Source: a bacterium
GTDB taxonomy: Bacteria; Bacteroidota; Ignavibacteria; Kapaibacteriales; UBA7675
NCBI GenBank assembly: GCA_030430495.1
Contig: JAUIKM010000004.1
Location: 166,821 to 230,820, forward strand
Direction of reading: 5' to 3'
DNA: 64,000 nt
The notes below the pieces were generated by a model. That model was not told the DNA's origin, made no database searches, and worked only from the letters and a program-made list of their open reading frames with translations. Positions 51,168-59,814 of the stretch are shown here, piece after piece; positions within the stretch are counted from its first letter, which is position 1; each line of letters opens with the position of its first letter. The position numbers were made by a program, and so were the translations under genes.

Positions 51168-53738
51168 TCAGCGGCCGATCACGAGCGGAATGCCGGTACG
51201 CCCCACTTCGCTTTCCAGAATCAACGTGTATGCGCCCGATGCAATGGCTGCACAGTCGAACTGTACGCTGTGTTCTTCGCCGACGGCGGACGAGAGGACG
51301 ACGCGCTCCAGGGCAACGCGGCCGCGCAGGTCGACCAGACTGATTTTAACGTTTTGCAGGGGCCTGCGCGCCGAGAATTTCAGGACAAATCGGTCGCGGG
51401 CCGGATTCGGCGCCAGGGAAATCACTTCCAACCCGGCCTGATTTTTTTGTTTGTCATCGATGTTGAGGACGGGATCGTCGCCCAGCAGCGTCAGCGGGCC
51501 GACGACCGCGGAAACGGTCTCGACCGCCTGGAGCCCCACGATGCGGATGTATCCGTTGAGCGTAGGTTCGTACTGCCCGGCCGTGATGGTCCAGCGCTGG
51601 CTTTCATTGGCGGCATTGAGCGAGGGATGAATAGTCGACGTGTCCGTTCCGTCGATAAACTGCAGGCGCACGCGCGCCAGATACTCCGAGCGCCACGTAA
51701 TCTCGACCGGCTCGCCGATAACCAGAATATCGCCCGCGGCAGGCTCAAGCAGTTCCAGCGTGGGCATGACCACGGTAAAAGGCGCATCGGCCTGATCGGA
51801 AACTTCGGAATTGCCCGCCTGGGAAACGCGCACCTCAACCTGCTCGCCGGCCCATATCGGCGTTGCCGTCCACGTAAATTCGTCCCCTTCAACGCCGCTC
51901 GCAATCTCGGTCCACTCAGCGCCTCCAACCACCCGCAGGTGAATATCGACCGCACCGACGGCGCGCCTGATCCATTCAAATCGAATGGACGATCCGACCA
52001 CGGCGGTTTCGCCCGCATTCGGCGTCAGAACCTGAACGCCGGCTTCAATCAGGATAAATGTTCCCCAGGTCTGATCAAAGACTGATTCGTCGGAAGCATC
52101 CGCGACACGCAGTATCACGTTGGCCTGTGCGCCGATCGCAGGCGACGGACTCCAGGTCCAGTTCCCAAGCGAGGCGTCGACGTCGCGCGCAATCTCGGTC
52201 CAGGTGGCGCCAAGGTCGGTCGAATATGAAATCGCGACGGAAGAGACGCGCGCGGAAACCCACTGTATTTCCAGCTCCTCGCCCAGCGGGTATTCGCCGC
52301 CGTCGCCGAGCGGAGCGATCATGGAAATGTGCGGATTGCGCGGCTCGCCGACGCAGTCGCCGCGGTTGGCCTCGGCGCCGGCGCGGATGAGTCCGGCCAC
52401 CGGTTCCAGAAAATTGACGCGCACTTCCCCGTTAAACAAATGGCAGTAACTCATGATCGAGCCGGGCGCCGGCCGCGGCCCCGCGTTGATGCATTGTGAA
52501 TTGCGATCCTGCCCGGAGGTCACGATTACACAGGTGTCGAGCGGATCGCCCCAGAAACACGAGTGCGTGTGCGGCGAGCTGAAGTTGTGCCCCAGTTCGT
52601 GCGCGGCTGAAACGGCGTCCCAGGTGTAGGCCGGCGTCGGGTAGTTAAACGTGCCGTAAATGCCGATCACGCTGTAGCCGAAACTGTTGTTGCACAGCGT
52701 GCCGACGCCCGGCTGGCCGGGATACGCCACGCCGCCGATATTGCTGTTGCTGTTGACCGTCACCAGTTGAACCAGATCGCGTTTTACGCGGCTGCGCTTG
52801 GCACGCCAGTAGTCGCGCACTTCGTCGAGCAGACCGAACACGTCGTCGCTGCCGGAATAGGGGTCGTCCTCCGGCGCGCCGGTCCAGATGTACAAATGTT
52901 TAAGGTAGAAGGTGATGTTAACTTCTGATTCGTAGATATTGCTGATCATCGCGTACATGGCGCTGATGTATTCAATCTGGCGATCGAGGTCGCGGTTAAA
53001 CAATTCAAACACAGTGGCGTCGCAATCGACGGCCAGCTCCACTTCGATGAGTTTTTCGTCCAGCAGCAACTCGTCGCTGCCCTGTTTAAGCGCCGCGATT
53101 CCGTTTGAATGATGATCAGGGTGTTCGGTTCCACAGGTGAACTGTCCGCCGTAGGTCTCCGCCAGCGTGCGCGGCGCGTCGACCAGACCGTAGAGCGAAG
53201 CGTCATCCGCACCGGCCTGCGGCGCAAGAATAAACTGCCGCCCGTCGCCGTGATGAATAGCGGCAAACATGCTGCCGCCCACCTGGCTCACAAAAACGTA
53301 GGAAGCGTCATCGCCGATGATGTTTCCGCGAAAAGCCTGCACGGCCGGCATGCGGACGCGGCGGCTCGATTTCCCGTCGTCGGCAATCACTTCGGTATTG
53401 GCATCGGCGACGGGGCGCACGCGCTCCAGGCGGATTGCGCCATGTTGCTCGGGGGCGATCGGAAAGTGCCTGATTTCGATAGACCTGAGTCCGGTCAACT
53501 CCGCGGCGACGCGCGCCACGTCGACGTTGAACACCTGCTCGCGAATTGCGCCATGGAGATAGTTGCGACCGACGGGCGCAAAGGCCTCCAGAGACTCGCG
53601 AACCACCGTGCCCGACGACGCCTCGCGATCGCGCGCGCTGAGTGTTTCGAGTGCGCTGACAAACAAGAAAATCACGCAAAAAAGGCCGCCAAAGGAAATC
53701 CGGGAGTATGTGCGCATCGTTGAAGTCGTCGAGTTCAT
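51168..53738 (-). CDS. T9SS-secreted M12-type (reprolysin-like) zinc metalloprotease
   Basis: An 856-residue secreted protease. Signal peptide about 1-35; propeptide-like region about 40-215; zinc-binding motif HELGHNFSSPH at 380-390 (HExxHxx(G/S)xxH, three His ligands and Glu381) and a Met-turn SIMSYCH further on, as in metzincins. NLDTCVIVTSGQDRN and several Cys recall ADAM-like catalytic domains. Ig/Fn3-like beta domains (LGDGGEYPLGEELEIQWVSARVSSVAISYSTDLGATWTEI) cover about 440-760. A T9SS sorting domain closes the protein (SLAPNPARDRFVLKF, ISLVDLRGR, SGAYTLIL, ending PLVIGR). The position normally Gly in the zinc motif is Ser here. Confidence 0.92.
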   Translation of the reverse strand: MNSTTSTMRTYSRISFGGLFCVIFLFVSALETLSARDREASSGTVVRESLEAFAPVGRNYLHGAIREQVFNVDVARVAAELTGLRSIEIRHFPIAPEQHGAIRLERVRPVADANTEVIADDGKSSRRVRMPAVQAFRGNIIGDDASYVFVSQVGGSMFAAIHHGDGRQFILAPQAGADDASLYGLVDAPRTLAETYGGQFTCGTEHPDHHSNGIAALKQGSDELLLDEKLIEVELAVDCDATVFELFNRDLDRQIEYISAMYAMISNIYESEVNITFYLKHLYIWTGAPEDDPYSGSDDVFGLLDEVRDYWRAKRSRVKRDLVQLVTVNSNSNIGGVAYPGQPGVGTLCNNSFGYSVIGIYGTFNYPTPAYTWDAVSAAHELGHNFSSPHTHSCFWGDPLDTCVIVTSGQDRNSQCINAGPRPAPGSIMSYCHLFNGEVRVNFLEPVAGLIRAGAEANRGDCVGEPRNPHISMIAPLGDGGEYPLGEELEIQWVSARVSSVAISYSTDLGATWTEIARDVDASLGNWTWSPSPAIGAQANVILRVADASDESVFDQTWGTFILIEAGVQVLTPNAGETAVVGSSIRFEWIRRAVGAVDIHLRVVGGAEWTEIASGVEGDEFTWTATPIWAGEQVEVRVSQAGNSEVSDQADAPFTVVMPTLELLEPAAGDILVIGEPVEITWRSEYLARVRLQFIDGTDTSTIHPSLNAANESQRWTITAGQYEPTLNGYIRIVGLQAVETVSAVVGPLTLLGDDPVLNIDDKQKNQAGLEVISLAPNPARDRFVLKFSARRPLQNVKISLVDLRGRVALERVVLSSAVGEEHSVQFDCAAIASGAYTLILESEVGRTGIPLVIGR

Positions 53739-53820
53739 AGTGTGTAATCCCGCCAGGCTGTAGAAATCCGAATGCCGTAATCAACCCCGCGTCGGGCGCG
53801 GTGTCACAGACCGGCCGCCA

Positions 53821-53856
53821 ACAAAAACGGCGATGCCGTTGCGGGACATCGCCGTT
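53821..53856 (-). terminator. intrinsic terminator after the sialidase-like gene
   Basis: On the minus strand ACGGCGATG pairs with CATCGCCGT (stem 53827-53855), followed by TTTTTG. It lies 60 bases after the stop codon at 53916. Confidence 0.83.
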
Positions 53857-53915
53857 GTACACAGTTGTGTTGGCTGAGATGCCGCCGCCCGGTGTATCAC
53901 GAGCGGCAGCGATTA

Positions 53916-56900
53916 TCAGTGGATGATGGTCAGCGCTTTGACGAGCTGACGGCCGTCCATCGAGAGTCGGTAGTAGTAAACGCCGTCTGCAAATTGCGTG
54001 GCGTCGACCTCGGCCGAGAAGATACCGGCGTTCAGGTAGGCGTCCTGCAGAACGGCGACGCGTTGGCCCATCGAGTTGTAAAGCTCGAGTTTAACGCGGC
54101 CCGGACGCATCGTGGCGTAGTCGATGCTCGCAAATCCGGAGGCCGGGTTCGGCTGCGCTTCGTCCAGACGCAGGCCGTAAGCGATCGGGTCGCTGTCGTT
54201 CACCGACACCGGCAGACTGTTGAAGCTGAGTGCGTCGACGTACCAGCCGTCGCGTTGACGGAAGCCGTTGGAGACCAGCTGGAACATTATCATGACGGTC
54301 TCACCCTCGTAGTCCGCCAACGAGCGGCGATCGAGAACCCAGGAGCTCGCCGTGACGTCGGTGGTCCACAAGTCGGGATGATCGGTCTGCTCAACGCCGG
54401 CGACAAAGTTCCAGGTCTGGCCATAATCATTGCTGACCATGATGAAACCGAAGTCATTGGTACCGCCGTCAATGATGCCGATGTGCGCGAATTCAAAGGA
54501 CGTGGTCGATGCGTCGATTTCGATCGGCGGCGTAATGAGGCGGCTGTCCGCCACATTGGAGTAGTCGCCGTCGGGGGAATCGGTTATGCAGCTCGCGCCG
54601 TCGTAGGCCACGCTGTTCGTGTAAATGCCCCAGGTGCCGTTGGAGTAGAAGGGAAAGGAACCGCCGTTCTCAAAGGACTCGCTGTAGTTCGCGGCGGGAA
54701 TGGCCGGACCGGAGTAAACGAGTACGGTATTGCTGGGCACGGAGGCCGTTTCAAAGTCACCGCGTTTGGCTACGGCGCGCATCTGCACTTCGTGGAACTG
54801 GTTCAGCGCCAGCGTGGAACCATCGACGAGGGCTTCGACCGTCGCGCCGAGTTCCAGCTGCGCCGGTTGGTCAAAGGTCGCAATCACCTGACCGTCTTTG
54901 AGCAGTTCAACGCGATTGAAGTCTGCAAAGACGGAGCCGTCGATGCGCTCGGTCGGGTTGGTCCAGCGCACAATGACGCCGGTTTCAACCGAAACGCCGA
55001 CGATGAGCTGCGGCGCTTTGGGTTCGAGTTCGCCGCCGACGGCGACGGACAGCGTCACGGCCGGGCTGCGTTCGCCGGAAGCATCTTCCACGACAATCAT
55101 GTAGTCGTAGCTGAGTCCGTCGACCGCGGTTTCATCCGCAAAAGCCTGCACGCCGGCGTCGACGCGGCCGAGTTCCTGAGCGTCGTCCTGACCGGCCAGG
55201 CTGCGCATAATCACGACGCTGAAAGCACCGAGCGGTTCGCCCAGCTGCGTTTCCGTCGGGTCCGTCCAGCTCAATTCCACGCGCGTCGGGTTTTCAGCCG
55301 GATTGTTGAGCATTTCGGCCGTCACCGGTTTCGGAGCGGTCGAGAGCAGCGCCGTGTAGGCGTCCAGAGTTGTATAACTTCCGTTCGGCGCATTCGGCAT
55401 CCACCAGCAAGGCAGGATGCGGCCGTCGCGGAAATCGATCGCTGTATAGTCGCCCCAGTAGAAATTGCCGACGCCCTGGTTGGACACGTCGTTGGAACCG
55501 TCGATGAACCAGGACTCGTCCGTCAGGCGGATGCGGCGGAAGGTCTGCGCACCGTCGGTGGAAATCGCCACATAAGCGTCGACGGCCGTGTTGCTTTCGT
55601 CGCCGTTCTGCGAGGAATAATAGAACACGGCGATGTGTCCGGACGTCGGATCCACAGAGATCGACGGCATAAAAACGTCGTATGCGGTTTCGTTGTCGTC
55701 AACTTCAATGTGGTCCGTCCAGGAAGCGCCGCCGTCGTCCGACCAGGTCAGAAGGACATGCTGATCGGTGTCCGAGGGACGCACGCGACCGCTCTGCACA
55801 ATGTAGATTCGACCGTGGTGGTCGCCGCCGCTCACATCAACTTCGATGGCCGGATAGGATGAAATGCGCATGTTTTGTTTGTCGGCCAGAGTAAAACGGC
55901 CGCTTTCGGAGTTGCGCACGCCCGTCGTCTGAACCGTCTGCGCAACCTGCGCGCTGCTCCAGCGCCAGGATTTGCCGCCGTCGGTCGAGGCGTTGAGCAT
56001 GGCGTTGGTTTCCGTGCCGTTGCCTGAGCGCCATGTGACGTAGAGCTCGCCGTTGGGGCCGATCGCCGCCAGCGGCGACTGAATGGCGCCGCCCGAACCG
56101 TTGGAGGGAACGACTGTCGTGCTCCACTCTTCCGGATCGCCGCCGCCGTCCGTGCGCGCCAGCATGATTTCATTGCTGCGGCCGGGATTGCGGTCAAAGC
56201 GCGTCCAGACGATGTAGACATTGTCGATCAGCGACGAACCGGCGCGGTCGTCGGCTGTGATCAGAAATTTGTCGTCAAAGATGTTGTCCTCGGCGAGGTT
56301 GAGCGTGACCGGGATGGCATCGGCCCAGGACTCGCCGCCGTCGTCGGAGTAGGAGATGAAGATGCCGTTGTCGCCCTCCAGATCGCCGGAGCTGGTCTGG
56401 GTTTTGCCCCAGACGTAGAAGGCACGACCCTGCGAGTCAAAGTCGATGCCGGGGTCAAAGTTGGTGGCGCGCTGGGGAAACTGATCGTTGATCAGGTCCG
56501 CGGGCACGGCGGGCAGGCGTTGTTCATCCCAGGTGCGGCCGCCGTCCTTGGTAAAATAGGCCACCATAAAGTAGTTGCCGGAGGAGTTGAAACGCGAGTC
56601 GTTGGAACCGGCGATAGCGTTGAGGTTATTCGTCGGGTTGATCGAGATCCAGGTTTCGGCCTGGTCGAGGTTGACGGGCGTCATGTTGACGACTTCCACG
56701 CCGGCCTCGCTCATCAGAATGCGCTCTTTGGGCGCGGAGTACTTGTATGCTTCGGGCGGATACTGTTCCGGCACAAACTTGAGCATTCCGCGCTTCTTGC
56801 GGATATTGGGCGGTTCCTTCACGTAGTTGACATCGGCGTCATACGGAAAAACCGGCCATTGCCTGTTGTCATTTTGCGCCCAAAGCGAGGACGCCGTCAT

Positions 56901-56948
56901 AGCGGCGAACACAAGGACGAGGGCAGAAATCACACTGCGCTTCAACAT
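53916..56948 (-). CDS. T9SS-sorted sialidase-like BNR-repeat protein with fibronectin domains
   Basis: A 1010-residue secreted protein. Signal peptide 1-24 (SALVLVFAAMTASSLWAQ). Six or more Asp-box/BNR blades (TKDGGRTWDE, SYSDDGGESWAD, STDGGKSWRW, WSDDGGASWTD, STDGAQTFRR) cover about 110-520, as in the sialidase propeller fold; the triad Arg residues of true sialidases cannot be confirmed. Fn3-like domains about 545-790 (RVELSWTDPTETQLGEP), a jelly-roll-like region with GTWGIYTNSVAYDGASC, and a T9SS sorting domain (AQPNPASGFASIDY, LELYNSMGQRVAVL, DGVYYYRLSM, ending ALTIIH). It begins 20 bases after the adenylate kinase stop. Confidence 0.9.
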   Translation of the reverse strand: MLKRSVISALVLVFAAMTASSLWAQNDNRQWPVFPYDADVNYVKEPPNIRKKRGMLKFVPEQYPPEAYKYSAPKERILMSEAGVEVVNMTPVNLDQAETWISINPTNNLNAIAGSNDSRFNSSGNYFMVAYFTKDGGRTWDEQRLPAVPADLINDQFPQRATNFDPGIDFDSQGRAFYVWGKTQTSSGDLEGDNGIFISYSDDGGESWADAIPVTLNLAEDNIFDDKFLITADDRAGSSLIDNVYIVWTRFDRNPGRSNEIMLARTDGGGDPEEWSTTVVPSNGSGGAIQSPLAAIGPNGELYVTWRSGNGTETNAMLNASTDGGKSWRWSSAQVAQTVQTTGVRNSESGRFTLADKQNMRISSYPAIEVDVSGGDHHGRIYIVQSGRVRPSDTDQHVLLTWSDDGGASWTDHIEVDDNETAYDVFMPSISVDPTSGHIAVFYYSSQNGDESNTAVDAYVAISTDGAQTFRRIRLTDESWFIDGSNDVSNQGVGNFYWGDYTAIDFRDGRILPCWWMPNAPNGSYTTLDAYTALLSTAPKPVTAEMLNNPAENPTRVELSWTDPTETQLGEPLGAFSVVIMRSLAGQDDAQELGRVDAGVQAFADETAVDGLSYDYMIVVEDASGERSPAVTLSVAVGGELEPKAPQLIVGVSVETGVIVRWTNPTERIDGSVFADFNRVELLKDGQVIATFDQPAQLELGATVEALVDGSTLALNQFHEVQMRAVAKRGDFETASVPSNTVLVYSGPAIPAANYSESFENGGSFPFYSNGTWGIYTNSVAYDGASCITDSPDGDYSNVADSRLITPPIEIDASTTSFEFAHIGIIDGGTNDFGFIMVSNDYGQTWNFVAGVEQTDHPDLWTTDVTASSWVLDRRSLADYEGETVMIMFQLVSNGFRQRDGWYVDALSFNSLPVSVNDSDPIAYGLRLDEAQPNPASGFASIDYATMRPGRVKLELYNSMGQRVAVLQDAYLNAGIFSAEVDATQFADGVYYYRLSMDGRQLVKALTIIH

Positions 56949-56968
56949 AGATTTTCGGCTCGGGATGA

Positions 56969-57517
56969 TTATTGAATGTTTGCGTTTATTCGATTGTATA
57001 CGGTTTCAACGTCGGCATCGCCATCAACTTCACAAGTAACACCGCGTCCGTCATAATAGTTCAGGACCGGTTCGGTGCTTTCGCGGTAGACCTTGAATCG
57101 ATTGGCGATGATGTCCGGTTTGTCGTCCGGCCGGCCGCGTTCGATCAGGCGTTTGGTTATTACTGCTTCATCAACTTTGATATTGATAACACGATCGACC
57201 GACTGGTTGCGTTTTGCCAGAATTGTGTCGAGTTCACCAGCCTGATAGAGGTTGCGCGGGAAGCCGTCCAACAGAGCGCCCCTGGCAAATGCCGGTTTGT
57301 TGAGCGTCTGTTCCACAATGCGCATGATGACTTCGTCGGGCGCCAGTTCGCCGCGGTCGGCGTATTGGGCGGCCAGCAGGCCGTCCGGCGTCTGCTCGGC
57401 TTTGGCCTGGCGCAGTGCATCGCCGGTAGAAAAGTGCGGCAGATTGTTGCGTTCCACCATAAGGGCGGCCTGCGTGCCTTTGCCGACACCAGGGGCTCCA
57501 AAAAGTATGATAAACAT
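56969..57517 (-). CDS. adk: adenylate kinase
   Basis: A 182-residue cytoplasmic enzyme (ATP + AMP to 2 ADP). P-loop GAPGVGKGTQ at 7-16, AMP-binding PHFSTGDALRQA, LLDGFPRNLYQAGEL, LIERGRPDDKPDIIANRFKVYRESTEPVLNYY. The short LID (about 182 residues in all) is of the non-zinc kind. ATG at 57517 is preferred to a GTG two codons earlier (57523); neither has a strong ribosome-binding site. A T9SS protein gene follows after 20 bases. Confidence 0.95.
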   Translation of the reverse strand: MFIILFGAPGVGKGTQAALMVERNNLPHFSTGDALRQAKAEQTPDGLLAAQYADRGELAPDEVIMRIVEQTLNKPAFARGALLDGFPRNLYQAGELDTILAKRNQSVDRVINIKVDEAVITKRLIERGRPDDKPDIIANRFKVYRESTEPVLNYYDGRGVTCEVDGDADVETVYNRINANIQ

Positions 57518-57711
57518 AAGCACCGGAATGGGTTACGAATAGTCCGCCGCATGGAACACGTCTATGCTCCCCTGCGCGCGAATCGCATGGAGCGCACCGC
57601 ATTGAAACCGTGTTGGTAGCCAGAGAGTTGCGGCGGCAACGCGCCATGCGTTATGGCGTACAAAAACCGGAAAATACCACACTCGGCCCAAAAGACCAAA
57701 GCAACGAGCCG

Positions 57712-58170
57712 TCAGATTTGCACGTCGACTATGCTGCCCAGAAGGTTGCCGGCAGCCACGGAAAAGGAGCTCAGGACGCCGCCCGAGGTGTAATACTGAA
57801 AGGTCTTCAGCAGGCGCGCATCTTCGGGAAAGTCGCGTGAGAAACGACGGCGCTCAAGATAGTTGCTCAACGACGGGGCCGGTGCGTCCCCTGCAGAATT
57901 TTCGCCGCCGCGGGCGCGGACACTGTCCAGCTCGGCCTGCGCCGCGGCAAGTTCGCGCCTGCCGTTGCGGAGGCGGTCGGCCAAGGCGCGCTGGTCCCCC
58001 TGCGATTCGCCGAAGCGCTCGCTGTCCTCGCGCACGCGCTGCAATTCGGCTTCGGTGCGCAGCACGTCGCGCCGCACGCGCTCCAGGCGCGCAATGGCGC
58101 GTTCCTCCGGAGACTCACTGCCCCGGACAAATCCGCTCTGTTCGCTATTGCCGGCAACGACGTTGACCAT
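57712..58170 (-). CDS. coiled-coil protein of unknown function
   Basis: A 152-residue protein read from ATG 58170 (MVNVVAGNSEQSG). Residues 20-95 are strongly helical and heptad-like (EERAIARLERVRRDVLRTEAELQRVRED, ADRLRNGRRELAAAQAELDSVRA). The C-terminal part (SNYLERRRFSRDFPEDARLLKTFQYYTSGGVLSSFSVAAGNLLGSIVDVQI) ends like a surface or filament subunit. The open frame runs on to 58338 with arginine-rich residues that look non-coding. No ribosome-binding site decides the start. Coding is likely from composition, the family is not recognised. Confidence 0.5.
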   Translation of the reverse strand: MVNVVAGNSEQSGFVRGSESPEERAIARLERVRRDVLRTEAELQRVREDSERFGESQGDQRALADRLRNGRRELAAAQAELDSVRARGGENSAGDAPAPSLSNYLERRRFSRDFPEDARLLKTFQYYTSGGVLSSFSVAAGNLLGSIVDVQI

Positions 58171-58435
58171 GTGCGCCACGCTGTGCGCCGCATGTGCTAA
58201 TGCGGCCGATAAACGGTACGGCACAGGCCGATGCCGTCGCCTGCTCCGCGGAATGCGAAGGCGGGTGCACGGTGTCTCCGCCCGTTCGCAAACCGTCGCC
58301 ACAGCTGCGTACAGGCGCCGGCGGCAGGCTGTTGTCACGCGGGCCCGCCGTCGATGTCATCTTCTTTTGGGGTTGATGCCGTACCATGAACATACTACCC
58401 CGTAGCAGTATCGGTCCCAAAATCCGAATCTTTAA
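58171..58435. other. intergenic region, nothing recognised
   Basis: About 265 bases between the coiled-coil gene and the QueA terminator. GC-rich with no motif recognised. Confidence 0.4.
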
Positions 58436-58466
58436 CACAAAAGCCCGGCAAAAAGCCGGGCTTTGT
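58436..58466 (-). terminator. intrinsic terminator after queA
   Basis: A perfect 10-bp stem AAAGCCCGGC / GCCGGGCTTT with loop of five bases; on the minus strand it is followed by TGTGTTAAAG and preceded by the queA stop 38 bases away. Confidence 0.88.
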
Positions 58467-58503
58467 GGAAATGTTGTCGTCGCTGGCCGCAAGGCGTTCC
58501 GCC

Positions 58504-59541
58504 CTATTTGATCATCAGGGCGTCGCCGTAGGCAAAGAAGCGATACTCTTCCTTGGCGGCCAGTTTGTATGCCTCGATCAGCGTGTCTTTGCCGGCAAAC
58601 GCAGCGCTCAACAGCATGAGCGTCGATTTGGGCGGATGGAAACCCGTGATCAGGCGGTTGACGATTTTGAATTCGTAGGGCGGGTACACAAACTTGTCCG
58701 TCCAGCCTCTGTTCTGCTTGACGGTACCGCTCGTCAGGACGCTCGACTCCAGAGCACGCGTCACGCTGGCGCCGCAGGCAAAGACGTTGCCTTTGGCTTT
58801 GAGCGTGCGGTTGATCAGCTCAACGGATTCTTTCGGAATCTCGAAATACTCGGAGTGCATCTTGTGTTTGGTCAGGTCTTCCACGTCAACCGGCTGGAAG
58901 GCGCCGTAGCCGATGTGCAGCGTCACATAGGCGATGCGCACGCCTTTCTTCTGCAGCTTCTTGATGATGTTTTTCGTGAAGTGCAGGCCGGCGGAAGGCG
59001 CGGCGATTGAACCGGTTTCCTGGGCGTAGACAGTCTGGTACGTGTCTTTGTCCAGCTCGCTCGGCTCGCGTTTGATGTACTCCGGCAGAGGCATCTGGCC
59101 GATGCGCTCGATGATTTTGTAGATGTCGTCTTCGTAGTTGAAGCGCACAGTCCGACCGCGCGATGTCGTGTTGTCTATGATTTCGCAGTAGAACTTGTAG
59201 TCGTCAAAGTAGATTTTGTTGCCGATGCGCACTTTGCGCGCCGGATCGACAATCACATCCCAGATTTTCTCTTCGGCTTTAAGCTCACGCAAAAGCATCA
59301 CTTCGATGTTCGCGTTTGTTTTTTCTTTTTTACCGTGGAGCCGCGCGGGGAAAACGCGCGTGTTGTTCAGGACCAGACAGTCTCCCTTGCGGAAATAGGA
59401 AACAATGTCGCCAAAGGCCTTGTTTTCCGCTTCGCCCGTTTCGCGGTCCAGCACCATGAGTTTGGAAGAGTCCCGGGGATCGGCTGGATAATTTGCGACA
59501 AGATTTTTAGGGACGGTATAGCGAAATTCAGATAATTTCAT
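58504..59541 (-). CDS. queA: S-adenosylmethionine:tRNA ribosyltransferase-isomerase
   Basis: A 345-residue cytoplasmic enzyme that makes epoxyqueuosine at position 34 of tRNA from the preQ1 base and the ribosyl group of SAM. Family motifs in order: MKLSEFRYTVPKNLVANYPADPRDSSKLMV at the N-terminus, GDCLVLNNTRVFPARLHG, ETGSIAAPSAGLHFT near 185 (the conserved AAPTAGLHF-type box), HIGYGAFQPVDVEDLTKHKMHSEYFEI, and TGFHPPKSTLMLLSAAFAG. Full length for the family (340-350). Single gene; no other queuosine gene is in the window. Confidence 0.97.
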   Translation of the reverse strand: MKLSEFRYTVPKNLVANYPADPRDSSKLMVLDRETGEAENKAFGDIVSYFRKGDCLVLNNTRVFPARLHGKKEKTNANIEVMLLRELKAEEKIWDVIVDPARKVRIGNKIYFDDYKFYCEIIDNTTSRGRTVRFNYEDDIYKIIERIGQMPLPEYIKREPSELDKDTYQTVYAQETGSIAAPSAGLHFTKNIIKKLQKKGVRIAYVTLHIGYGAFQPVDVEDLTKHKMHSEYFEIPKESVELINRTLKAKGNVFACGASVTRALESSVLTSGTVKQNRGWTDKFVYPPYEFKIVNRLITGFHPPKSTLMLLSAAFAGKDTLIEAYKLAAKEEYRFFAYGDALMIK

Positions 59542-59770
59542 GGAGAAAACCCCGATCCAATATTACGTGAGAGGTTGTGTCCCGGATCCCGGTCTACAGA
59601 TCAATCTAGGACGAAGCTGCTGCTGTTGTACAGTCTTACCAGGGAACCTGATGTACTACGACAAATTGCCCTATAGAGGAACCATGCACGGCTTTATTGT
59701 CAAAAATTGCATTCGCTTTGCATTGACAAGACTTTAATGCGCGCACAGCGCTGCTCTTCCGTCATTCCCG

Positions 59771-59784
59771 CAAATTGTAATTTG
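59771..59784. promoter_or_regulatory. palindrome CAAATT-gt-AATTTG upstream of the CobW-like gene
   Basis: A perfect 6-bp inverted repeat with a two-base centre, 31 bases before the start at 59815. In position it could be an operator for the CobW-like GTPase. It is not a classical Zur box. Confidence 0.3.
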
Positions 59785-59814
59785 GCCTTTTTGCACAGCG
59801 ACACTTTTACGGCA

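Noticed and set aside
53655..53680. Further copy of the dispersed motif (CTGACAAACAAGAAAATCACG)
   Set aside because: It falls in the signal-peptide codons of the M12 protease gene and lacks the AAGCRAGCC half, so it is likely chance.
53865..55862. 665-codon open frame on the plus strand opposite the sialidase-like gene
   Set aside because: Antisense shadow of a GC-rich gene: the true frame has BNR repeats, signal peptide and sorting domain.
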